Shown here piece after piece: positions 25,939 through 32,866 of a stretch of 43,368 nucleotides of DNA; the stretch's first letter is position 1; every line of letters begins with the position of its first letter. Origin of the DNA: Planctomycetota bacterium (GTDB lineage Bacteria > Planctomycetota > J058); the NCBI GenBank assembly GCA_019636275.1, contig JAHBXY010000070.1, positions 1-43,368 on the forward strand, in the 5' to 3' direction. The notes beneath the pieces were generated by a model. That model was not told where the DNA came from. It did not search any database and worked only from the letters and a program-made list of their open reading frames with translations. The translations under genes and the position numbers were made by a program.

Positions 25939-26676
25939 GTGCGCCACGTCCGCCTGGCCGCCCTGCTGCTCGCCGTGATCGCCGCGCCCGTCGTGGCCCA
26001 GGACACGCCCTCGCCGCCGGGCGACGAGGCCCAGCCGTCGCAGCCGCAGGCGCGCGTCGCGCCCGAGGGGCTGGAGGGGGTGAGCTGGTACCCCCTGCAC
26101 GTGAACCGGCGCTGGACCTACACGGTCAACTTCCGCATCGAGTCGACCGCGGGCGACGCGCAGGAGCCGGAGCAGGCGCCCTACCGGCTCGAGGCCTACG
26201 TCACGGAGCCGCAGTCGGTCGACGGCCGGCCGGCGGCGGTGCTCGAGTGGAAGCTCGACAACGAGCTGGCGCAGCGGTCGTTCTACGTCACGCGCGACGG
26301 GGTCCTCTACTGCGTGAAGCGGATCCAGGGCTTCGGCGAGCACATGAAGGAGTTCACGCTGGCCGAGCCCCAGCCCAATGCCCGCGACGAGATGACCGTC
26401 GGCCAGGAGTGGGTGTGGGTGGGCAAGGCGGGCCCGACCCCCGGGCGGCAGACCTTCAAGGTCGTGCGCGAGGAGGAGGTCGCCACGCCGGCCGGCACGT
26501 TCAAGGCGCTCGTCCTGCAGATCGAGTTCAACGGCGAGGACGACAGCCGCGGAACGACAACGCGCTGGCTGGTGAAGGGGCTCGGGATCGTGCGCGAGGT
26601 GAGCGAGGTGCGCACCGCCACGGCCGTGTTCCGCACCGAGGGCACGCTCTCGCGCTTCGAGGGCGGGGCGCAGTAG
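25939..26676 (+). CDS. Exported protein of unknown function, related to the one at 24801
   Basis: A 245-residue protein with GTG start 25939 and a strong GGGAGGTG ribosome-binding site. Residues 1-20 are a signal peptide with a 'VVAQD' cleavage region. After a Pro/Gln-rich linker the mature domain begins with 'WYPLHVNRRWTYTV' and runs as a beta-rich fold with 'TPAGTFKALVLQIEF' and 'TRWLVKGLGIVREV' near the end. That ending ('TW.a.GvGlVr' type) is typical of small exported beta proteins seen in this and other deep-branching lineages; function unknown. It ends six bases before the flavoprotein gene, with which it should be co-transcribed. It has no cysteines except in 'LYCVKR'. Confidence 0.78.
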   Translation: MRHVRLAALLLAVIAAPVVAQDTPSPPGDEAQPSQPQARVAPEGLEGVSWYPLHVNRRWTYTVNFRIESTAGDAQEPEQAPYRLEAYVTEPQSVDGRPAAVLEWKLDNELAQRSFYVTRDGVLYCVKRIQGFGEHMKEFTLAEPQPNARDEMTVGQEWVWVGKAGPTPGRQTFKVVREEEVATPAGTFKALVLQIEFNGEDDSRGTTTRWLVKGLGIVREVSEVRTATAVFRTEGTLSRFEGGAQ

Positions 26677-26682
26677 CGCCGC

Positions 26683-28356
26683 GTGCGGCTGCCCCGGCGC
26701 GCCGCGTTGCGGCTGCTCTTCGGCGGCGCCCTGGCCGCGGCCACGGGCTGCCCGCCGCCGCGTCGCGGCCCGGCGGCGGCCCGTCGCGGTCCGATAGGCG
26801 GCCCGGTCGGCGCCCAGGTCGGGGGCCGCATCTGGGGAGACGACCCGGAGCTGGGCCACCTCCTGCGCGACGGCGCCCTGCGCGACCGGTCGCCCGCGCG
26901 CGAGGAGCAGGCGGGCGTCCTCGTCGTCGGCGCGGGCGTGGCCGGCCTGGCCTGCGCGTGGCGCCTGGCGCGCGACGGGGTGGACGACGTGCTCCTCGTC
27001 GACGTGGGGCAGGACCCGGGCGGCAACGCGCGCGGGGGCAGGAACGACGTCAGCGCCTTCCCCTGGGGCGCGCACTACCTGCGCGTGCCGACGACCGAGC
27101 ACCGCGCGCTCGAGCGCTTCCTCGAGGACGTCGGCCTCCTGCGCGGCCGCGACGCGCGCGGCCGCCCCGACTGGGACACGCGCGCCGTGTGCCCCGCGCC
27201 GCACGAGCGCCTGTGGCAGGCGGGCCTGTGGACCGAGCACCTGTTCCCGCCGCCGCTCTCCCACGGGCGCGACGACCTCGAGGCGATGGCCGCGTTCCAG
27301 GCGCGCGTCGACGCCCTCGCCCGCCGGCGCGGCGCCGACGGCCGGCGCGCGTTCGCCCTGCCCGTCGACGCGTCGTCGCGCGACCCGGAGCTCCTGGCCC
27401 TCGACGGGCTCTCCATGGCGGCGTGGCTCGAGCGCGAGGGGCTCGCCGGCTCGGCGGCCCTGCGCTGGTGGGTCGACTACGCCTGCCGCGACGACTACGG
27501 CTGCGCGCTCGAGGACACGTCCGCCTGGGCCGCCCTGCACTACTTCGCCGCGCGCAGCTCGGACGACCCCACGCGCGACGTGACGCTCACCTGGCCCGAG
27601 GGCAACGCGCGGCTCGTCACGCTCCTGCGCGGCGCGGCGCCGCGGGCCCGCTTCCTCGGGCGCGCCCCCTGCGTGCGCCTCGAGCCCGGCGCGGCGCCGG
27701 GCGCCCCGTCGGCGGCGCACGTCTACGATGCCGGCGCGGGCGAGGTCGTGCGCTACGTGGCGCGCGAGGTCGTGTGGGCGGCGCCGCGCTTCGTGCTCGC
27801 GCGCGCGCTCGACGCGCCGCCGCCCGGGCTCGAGGCGTTCACCTACGCGCCCTGGCTCGTGGCAAACGTGACGCTCGCCCGCGCCCCGGGCGGCGCCGGC
27901 GCCCCGCTGGCCTGGGACAACGTGTTCTACGGCAAGCCGTCGCTGGGCTACGTCGTGGCCAACCGCGGCGCGCCGCCCGACGCGCCCTGCGTCGTCACCT
28001 GGTACCGCCCCTTCGCCGACCAGCCGCCGGCCGAGGCGCGCGCGCGGCTGCTCGCCCTCGACCACCGGGCGATCGTCGACCTCGCGCTCGGCGAGCTGCT
28101 CGAGGTGCATCCGTCGCTCGCGGAGCACGTGCTCGCCGTCGACGCCTGGCGCTGGGGGCACGCCATGATCCGCCCCACGCCGGGCTTCACGTGGGGGCCG
28201 GCGCGCGCGGCCGCGCTCGAGCCGATCGGCGCCCTGCTCCAGGCCTGCTCGGACCTGTCGGGGATCCCGGTGTTCGAGGAGGCCTTCTACCGCGGCGTGC
28301 TCGCGGGCGAGGAGGTCCTGCGCCGGGCGGGGCGGCCGTTCGAGTCGCTGCTCTGA
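26683..28356 (+). CDS. Tat-exported lipoprotein, FAD/NAD(P)-dependent amine-oxidase-like oxidoreductase
   Basis: A 557-residue protein starting at GTG 26683. R5-R6 followed by a hydrophobic stretch and the lipobox 'AATGC' (C23) predicts a Tat signal with lipid attachment, consistent with a cofactor-loaded enzyme exported folded. The dinucleotide motif is G83-A-G-V-A-G88 in 'VLVVGAGVAGLACAWRLA'. 'DPGGNARGGRN' and 'FPWGAHYL' match the second FAD contact and substrate-side loops of the flavin amine oxidase/phytoene-desaturase-like superfamily. A C-terminal 'SGIPVFEEAFYRGVLAGEEVL' closes the FAD site. Substrate unknown. It is the second gene of an operon with the small exported protein upstream, which may be its partner. 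Confidence 0.85.
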   Translation: MRLPRRAALRLLFGGALAAATGCPPPRRGPAAARRGPIGGPVGAQVGGRIWGDDPELGHLLRDGALRDRSPAREEQAGVLVVGAGVAGLACAWRLARDGVDDVLLVDVGQDPGGNARGGRNDVSAFPWGAHYLRVPTTEHRALERFLEDVGLLRGRDARGRPDWDTRAVCPAPHERLWQAGLWTEHLFPPPLSHGRDDLEAMAAFQARVDALARRRGADGRRAFALPVDASSRDPELLALDGLSMAAWLEREGLAGSAALRWWVDYACRDDYGCALEDTSAWAALHYFAARSSDDPTRDVTLTWPEGNARLVTLLRGAAPRARFLGRAPCVRLEPGAAPGAPSAAHVYDAGAGEVVRYVAREVVWAAPRFVLARALDAPPPGLEAFTYAPWLVANVTLARAPGGAGAPLAWDNVFYGKPSLGYVVANRGAPPDAPCVVTWYRPFADQPPAEARARLLALDHRAIVDLALGELLEVHPSLAEHVLAVDAWRWGHAMIRPTPGFTWGPARAAALEPIGALLQACSDLSGIPVFEEAFYRGVLAGEEVLRRAGRPFESLL

Positions 28357-28407
28357 CGGCGGTCACCGCGTGATTCTGATGAGCCGACGTCAGCCGCTCT
28401 GGCCGCC

Positions 28408-28507
28408 CATGGGACACGACGGCAACGAAGACGACGGAGGGCGCGAAAGGACCAAGGCCATGACCCTCCGGGTCCTTCGTCGACCTTCGTTGCCTCCGTG
28501 TCCCATG
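28408..28507. repeat. 100-bp imperfect palindromic element
   Basis: Arms 28408-28430 and 28485-28507 are complementary at 21 of 23 positions and begin and end with CATGGGACACG / CGTGTCCCATG. Inside, AAGGACC (28447-28453) pairs with GGTCCTT (28471-28477), and GGAGGG with CCCTCC. Its base composition is visibly lower in GC than the neighbouring genes. It occupies the spacer between two convergent genes and looks like a dispersed palindromic element (REP/MITE-like) or a bidirectional terminator. Confidence 0.75.
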
Positions 28508-28556
28508 CCAGTCCACACGGTGGACTTCGATCACCACGACCGGCGAGCGCCGTGAG

Positions 28557-31500
28557 TCACGGCGCGGCGACCGCCGGGCGAGGCGCCGGCGGCACGAAGT
28601 TCGGCAGCGCGCGTCCGCGCCGGGCGCGGCGGCGGGCCTCCCACGGCTCCATGCGGCACACGTCGCGCGCGTCGCAGCGGGTGCACTCGGCCGCGTCGCG
28701 CGGCGCCGGCTCGATCACGCCGTGGGCGATCCCGGCCACGATCCGCTTGATGTGCTCCTCGGCCCGGCGCAGGGTCGGCCGCAGGGGGACCTTGTGCAGG
28801 CGCACGCGCCGGTCGTCGTCGGCGTCGACGCCCGCGCGCTCCCAGGCGGTCCCGACCGCCGGCTCGACGACCCCGGTGCGCCGGCGCGTGCCGAGCGCCG
28901 CGAACGCGGCGCCGAGCGGCTCGAGGTCGAACACGCGCTCGAGCGCCAGCAGGTAGACGGGGAGCTGCAGCCGCTCGCCCTGGTGCATGCCGTCGAGGTA
29001 GCGCGCGTCGACCTCGCGGCCGCCGAGCTTGTAGTCGGTGACGAAGCCGCGCGCGCGGGCGGGGGGCGCGTCCGGCGCGTCAGCCGGCGGCGCCGCCGCC
29101 GGGGCGAGGTCGATCCGGTCGATGCTCCCCTTGAGGCGCACCTGCCCGCCGAGCTCGGGCGCCTCGATCACGAGCGGCCCGGCCTCGGCGTCGGGGCCGA
29201 AGCGCAGCTCGAAGCGGTGCGGCGTGAGGCCGGCGCGGCGGCGGAAGGCCGGGTCGTCCTCGCCGACGAAGGCGCGCAGGTCGACGAGGGCGCGGCGGCG
29301 GAAGGCCTCCTCCTCCAGGCCGACGTCGAGGCCGCGCGCGTGCCGCGCGAACGCGCGCTCGAACGCCTCCTCGACCGGGCGGCCCTGGTCGTAGACCTGC
29401 TCCAGCGCGCCGTGGAGGATCATGCCCTGCCGCCGCGCGTCGAGGCCCTGCTGCGCCAGGTCGTCCTCGCGCTGCGCGCCGAGCAGGTGGTGGACGAAGT
29501 GCTTGTAGGGGCACGTGGCGTAGGCCTCGAGCTCCGAGGCCGAGTAGACGCGGTCGAGCGCGCGCGCCCCGGGCGGGCGGCGCAGGGCGGCGTCGGGGCG
29601 CGTGAGGGCCGCGGCCGTGCGCGCCAGCTCGTCGTCGCGCTCGAGCAGCGCGTCGAGGACGGCCACGCCGAGCTGCACCCGCTCGGCCTCGGGGCCGGTC
29701 GTGCGCGCGACCTGGGCCACGCGCCGGTAGGCGAAGCGGCGCAGGGCGGGGCGGGTGAGGAGGAGCGCCGGCTCGTCGGCGACGAGGTCGCTCGGCGTGC
29801 GGCGGCGCGCGCACGCCGCCCACGCCTCGGGGCCGACGAGGGCCTGGACCTCGTCGAGGAAGCGCGACGGCGCGCGCGGCGTGCCGCTCGGCGTGAAGCC
29901 GGGGTAGAGCAGCCACAGCTCGCGGCGGGCGCGGGTGACCGCCGCGTGGAACAGGAAGGCCTCGTCCTGCGCGCGGTGCTGCGCCGTGCGCAGGCTCACG
30001 CCTGCGCGCCCCTGGGCGCGGCGCCCGGTGAGGGCGCGGCGCGTCCCCTCGGGGAGGAACAGGTCGTCGCGCCCGGCGCGCGGGACCTCGCCGTCGACGA
30101 GGCCCAGGACGAGCACGAGGTCGGCCTCCCAGGCGCGCGCCTCGCGCAGGTCGACGGCGTGGAGGACGTGGCGGCGGCGGTCGACCGGCGTGACCTCGGT
30201 CGCGCGCACCTCCTCCTCGATGCGCGCGGCCAGGCGCGCCGGGCCCACGGCCGCGGGCTCGGCCGGCGCCTCGGCGTCGGCGGGCGGCGGATCGTCGAGG
30301 GGGATCGCCAGGCGCTGGAGGTCGGCCAGGAGCTCGAGGAGCGCGCGGCGGGCGGCCACCTCCTCGGCCGCCTCGGCGACCGCATCGGGCGTCGGGCGCG
30401 CGGCGAGCGTCGCGGGCGAGACCGGCCGCAGGTGCCGCTCGAGGGCCTCGCGCACGAGGCCGCAGCAGGCGGTGCTCGGGTCGCGTGTGAGCTGGCGGCG
30501 GAGCCCCAGCCCGAGCGAGAGCGCGCGCTCGACGAACGCGCCGGGCGCGCCGCCGAGCTCGCGGGCGAGGTCGCGCCAGGGGCGCTCGTCGCCAGTGGCC
30601 GGCAGGCCCTGGCGGCGAGCGGCGCGGCCGAGGCGGTCAGCCTCGTCGGGCGTCAGGCCGAGGGCCGGGCTGGCCGCGGCGACGAGGAGCGGCGGCAGCT
30701 CGAGCGTGGCCGCGGCGCGCACGAGCGCCAGAGCGGCCTGGACGATCGGCGCGGCCGACAGGCCCACCGGGCCCCGCACGCGCACGGGCACGCCCAGCTC
30801 GCGGCCGACCTGCTCGAGGGTGCGGCGGTAGCGGCGGACGTCGGGGACGACGAGGAGGACGTCGGTCCAGCGGCGCTGACCGGCGGCCACGAACTCGCGG
30901 GCGCGGGCGAGGGCCAGCTCGGCCTCGTCGCGGCGCGAGGCGGCGCGCACGACGGTGAGGCCCTGCGGGTCGACCGGCGCCGGCGCGGCGTCGTCGGCGG
31001 CGCGCGGCGCGAGCAGGTGCGTCGCCAGGCGGCGCAGGGCCGGGGGGCGCGGGTCGTCGGCAGGCGGGCGGGGCTCCTCGACGAAGCCCAGGCGCTCGCG
31101 CAGGGCGGCGCGCATGCGGTCGGGGGCGGCGAAGGCGCCCGTCGGTGCGCCGGGGTCGGGGACGGGGCAGGTGACGACGACCTCCTCTGCGCGCAGGGCC
31201 AGGGCGGCGAGGAGCTCCTGCTGGCGGTGGGTGAGGTCGGTGAAGCCGTCGACGAGCAGGAGCGCGGGCGGCGCGGCGGCCCGGCCGCGGGCGAGGGCCT
31301 GGGCGGCCTGGTGAAGGAGGTCGGCCTCGGTCGCCAGGCGGGCGCGGGTCATCGCCTCGCGCCAGCCCTGGTAGGCCGACACGAGGCGCTCGGCGCGCGG
31401 CTCGTCCATGCGGGCCCGGCGCAGGGCGGCCTGGAGCTCGCGGACGGTCGAGAGGCCGGCCTGCTCGACGTCGTCGAACGCGCGCAGGAGGCCCTGGCGG

Positions 31501-31832
31501 AAGCCGCGGAAGCGGAGGCCCAGGTCGCGCTCAGGGCCGCTGAGGGCGCGCAGGGTGCGCACGAGCAGCGCGTCGCGCTCGCGCGCGGTGGCCGGGCGCG
31601 GGTGGGTCGGGCCGAGCAGGTGGCGCGCCAGGCCGGCGAACGTGAACACCGCGCGCGGGTCGCAGCTCCCCGTGCGGCGCGCGAGCTCGTTGCGCGCGTG
31701 CTCCATGGCGGGCCGCGTGGGCAGGACGAGGGCGTGGCGTCGCCCGGCGCGCCCGGCCTCCTCGGCCAGGGCGAGCACGGAGAACGTCGAGCCCGGCCCG
31801 ACGGGGCCGGTCAGCAGGCGCCGCGCGGTCAC
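28557..31832 (-). CDS. AddB-like Fe-S PD-(D/E)XK nuclease (helicase-like exonuclease subunit)
   Basis: A 1091-residue protein starting at GTG 31832; the open frame further upstream is shadow. It follows the AddB/RexB plan: a superfamily-1-like N-terminal domain, a large middle, and a C-terminal PD-(D/E)XK nuclease (PDDEXK_1). The nuclease shows 'ELEAYATCPYKHFVHHL' with the first cluster cysteine, the catalytic 'FVTDYKLGG' D-x-K segment, and the last three cluster ligands in C-T-R-C-x5-C near the C-terminus, so a [4Fe-4S] cluster is expected. The N-terminal phosphate loop is 'GPVGPGST', lacking the invariant Walker A lysine, so ATP hydrolysis by this subunit is doubtful. AddB normally pairs with AddA in double-strand break resection; no addA is adjacent. 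The ribosome-binding site is indistinct. Confidence 0.87.
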   Translation of the reverse strand: MTARRLLTGPVGPGSTFSVLALAEEAGRAGRRHALVLPTRPAMEHARNELARRTGSCDPRAVFTFAGLARHLLGPTHPRPATARERDALLVRTLRALSGPERDLGLRFRGFRQGLLRAFDDVEQAGLSTVRELQAALRRARMDEPRAERLVSAYQGWREAMTRARLATEADLLHQAAQALARGRAAAPPALLLVDGFTDLTHRQQELLAALALRAEEVVVTCPVPDPGAPTGAFAAPDRMRAALRERLGFVEEPRPPADDPRPPALRRLATHLLAPRAADDAAPAPVDPQGLTVVRAASRRDEAELALARAREFVAAGQRRWTDVLLVVPDVRRYRRTLEQVGRELGVPVRVRGPVGLSAAPIVQAALALVRAAATLELPPLLVAAASPALGLTPDEADRLGRAARRQGLPATGDERPWRDLARELGGAPGAFVERALSLGLGLRRQLTRDPSTACCGLVREALERHLRPVSPATLAARPTPDAVAEAAEEVAARRALLELLADLQRLAIPLDDPPPADAEAPAEPAAVGPARLAARIEEEVRATEVTPVDRRRHVLHAVDLREARAWEADLVLVLGLVDGEVPRAGRDDLFLPEGTRRALTGRRAQGRAGVSLRTAQHRAQDEAFLFHAAVTRARRELWLLYPGFTPSGTPRAPSRFLDEVQALVGPEAWAACARRRTPSDLVADEPALLLTRPALRRFAYRRVAQVARTTGPEAERVQLGVAVLDALLERDDELARTAAALTRPDAALRRPPGARALDRVYSASELEAYATCPYKHFVHHLLGAQREDDLAQQGLDARRQGMILHGALEQVYDQGRPVEEAFERAFARHARGLDVGLEEEAFRRRALVDLRAFVGEDDPAFRRRAGLTPHRFELRFGPDAEAGPLVIEAPELGGQVRLKGSIDRIDLAPAAAPPADAPDAPPARARGFVTDYKLGGREVDARYLDGMHQGERLQLPVYLLALERVFDLEPLGAAFAALGTRRRTGVVEPAVGTAWERAGVDADDDRRVRLHKVPLRPTLRRAEEHIKRIVAGIAHGVIEPAPRDAAECTRCDARDVCRMEPWEARRRARRGRALPNFVPPAPRPAVAAP

Positions 31833-31952
31833 GTCCCCAGCGTAGGAGGCGGGTCCGACAGGCCCGGGCGCCGCCCTCCGGGATGACGGGGGGACCAGGT
31901 AATCTCTGGCCGGCGCGGGGTGGGCCTGTCGCCCTCGGCAGGAGGTCCGTCC

Positions 31953-32663
31953 GTGGCGCGAGCGCGCGCAGCCCGTCGTCGCCCGGCCGCCCGGCCTCCT
32001 GCGGCCGCCGATCCGCTGGCGGCCCTCCCGCACGGGACGGCGGCGCGCGCCGCCTGGGCCGAGGCCCTGGCCGCCGCGCAGGGGCGGGGCGAGGCCTGCA
32101 CGCTGGCGCTGGTCGACGTCGACGGGTTCGCGGGGCACGTCGAGCAGCTCGGGGTCGAGCGGGCGCGGGCGCTCCTGGCCGAGGTGGCCCGGCGCCTCGA
32201 GGCGCGTCTGACCGACCGCGCGCACCTCGGCCGGCTCGCGGGCGACCTCTTCGGGGTGGCCTTGCCGGGGGTGGACCTCGAGCCGGCGCTGGGGGTGGTC
32301 GAGCTCGTGCGCGAGGCGGTCGCCCGGACCCCGGCCGTGGTCGGGCGCGGGCCCAAGCGGCGCAAGGTGCCCGTGACGGTCAGCGGCGGGCTGGCGGCGG
32401 CCCCGCGCGACGGCGCGGAGCTCGGCGTGCTGATCGAGCAGGCGCGGAGCGCCCTCTGGCGGGCCAAGACCCTGGGCGGCAACCGCCTGGGGCTGCCTGC
32501 CCGCGAGCGCATGGTCCTCAAGACGAGCTACTACCCCCAGGGTCAGCTCGAGCAGCTCAAGCGCCTGGCCCAGCGGCGCGGGGTGGCCGAGGCCGTCCTC
32601 TTGCGGGAGGCGCTCGACGACCTGTTCCTCAAACACAAGGACCAGGCCCCCGCTTCTTCGTGA
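31953..32663 (+). CDS. Degenerate GGDEF domain fused to a C-terminal ribbon-helix-helix domain
   Basis: A 236-residue protein. GTG 31953 was chosen because AGGAGGT lies six bases upstream; an in-frame GTG at 31920 lacks such a site. Residues about 45-185 form a GGDEF-type nucleotidyl-cyclase fold ('LALVDVDGFAGHVEQLG', 'HLGRLAGDLFGVAL', 'VTVSGGLAA', 'ALWRAKTLGGNRLG'). The signature is A-G-D-L-F (96-100) instead of GG(D/E)EF, so diguanylate cyclase activity is doubtful, although GTP or c-di-GMP binding may remain. Residues 188-229 ('VLKTSYYPQGQLEQLKRLAQ', then 'AEAVLLREALDDLF') read as a ribbon-helix-helix DNA-binding domain like CopG/Arc. A ligand-controlled transcription regulator is the natural inference. 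Divergent from the AddB-like gene; the tRNA gene follows. Confidence 0.82.
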   Translation: MARARAARRRPAARPPAAADPLAALPHGTAARAAWAEALAAAQGRGEACTLALVDVDGFAGHVEQLGVERARALLAEVARRLEARLTDRAHLGRLAGDLFGVALPGVDLEPALGVVELVREAVARTPAVVGRGPKRRKVPVTVSGGLAAAPRDGAELGVLIEQARSALWRAKTLGGNRLGLPARERMVLKTSYYPQGQLEQLKRLAQRRGVAEAVLLREALDDLFLKHKDQAPASS

Positions 32664-32679
32664 CACGTCGAGCGGGCGC

Positions 32680-32707
32680 TTGCGTCCCGGCGTCCGGGCC
32701 CTAGAAT
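32680..32707 (+). promoter_or_regulatory. Sigma70-type promoter of the tRNA-Ala gene
   Basis: TTGCGT (32680-32685) and TAGAAT (32702-32707) are 16 bases apart and end 15 bases before the mature tRNA. This is the clearest housekeeping-type promoter in the window. Confidence 0.7.
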
Positions 32708-32722
32708 GGGCGCTTCCTGGAT

Positions 32723-32795
32723 GGGGATGTAGCTCAGCTGGGAGAGCGATACGTTCGCAACGTATAGGCCACGGGTTCGAGTCCCGTCATCTCCA
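32723..32795 (+). tRNA. tRNA-Ala(CGC)
   Basis: A 73-base cloverleaf: acceptor GGGGATG/CATCTCC with the alanine identity pair G3:U70, D-arm 'AGCTCAGCTGGGAGAGC', anticodon stem ATACG/CGTAT with loop TTCGCAA (anticodon CGC, codon GCG), five-base variable loop, T-stem ACGGG/CCCGT with TTCGAGT. The discriminator is A and CCA is not encoded. GCG is probably an abundant codon in this GC-rich genome, which fits a dedicated CGC-anticodon gene. Confidence 0.97.
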
Positions 32796-32800
32796 ACGCA

Positions 32801-32836
32801 CGAAGGGCCGGAAGCCGCGAGGCTTCCGGCCCTTCG
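32801..32836 (+). terminator. Strong hairpin terminator after the tRNA
   Basis: A perfect 16-bp stem (32801-32816 with 32821-32836) closed by a GCGA tetraloop of the stable GNRA type, starting five bases after the tRNA. Only a short GTT follows, not a long T-tract. The minus-strand flavoprotein gene ends 30 bases further on, so it may serve both directions. Confidence 0.8.
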
Positions 32837-32866
32837 CGTTCCTGAGCGGCCCGGGGGCAGCTCACC

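Noticed and set aside
25483..28161. Long minus-strand open frame with (QPAFT)n repeats opposite the flavoprotein gene
   Set aside because: It runs antisense to two well-supported genes, is Arg/Ala/Pro-rich, and the pentapeptide repeat is only the 15-bp tandem repeat read in frame.
28557..32836. Possible defence island (AddB-like nuclease, GGDEF/RHH regulator, tRNA)
   Set aside because: No integrase, attachment-site duplication at the tRNA 3' end, or known defence genes are present; the tRNA is followed directly by its terminator.
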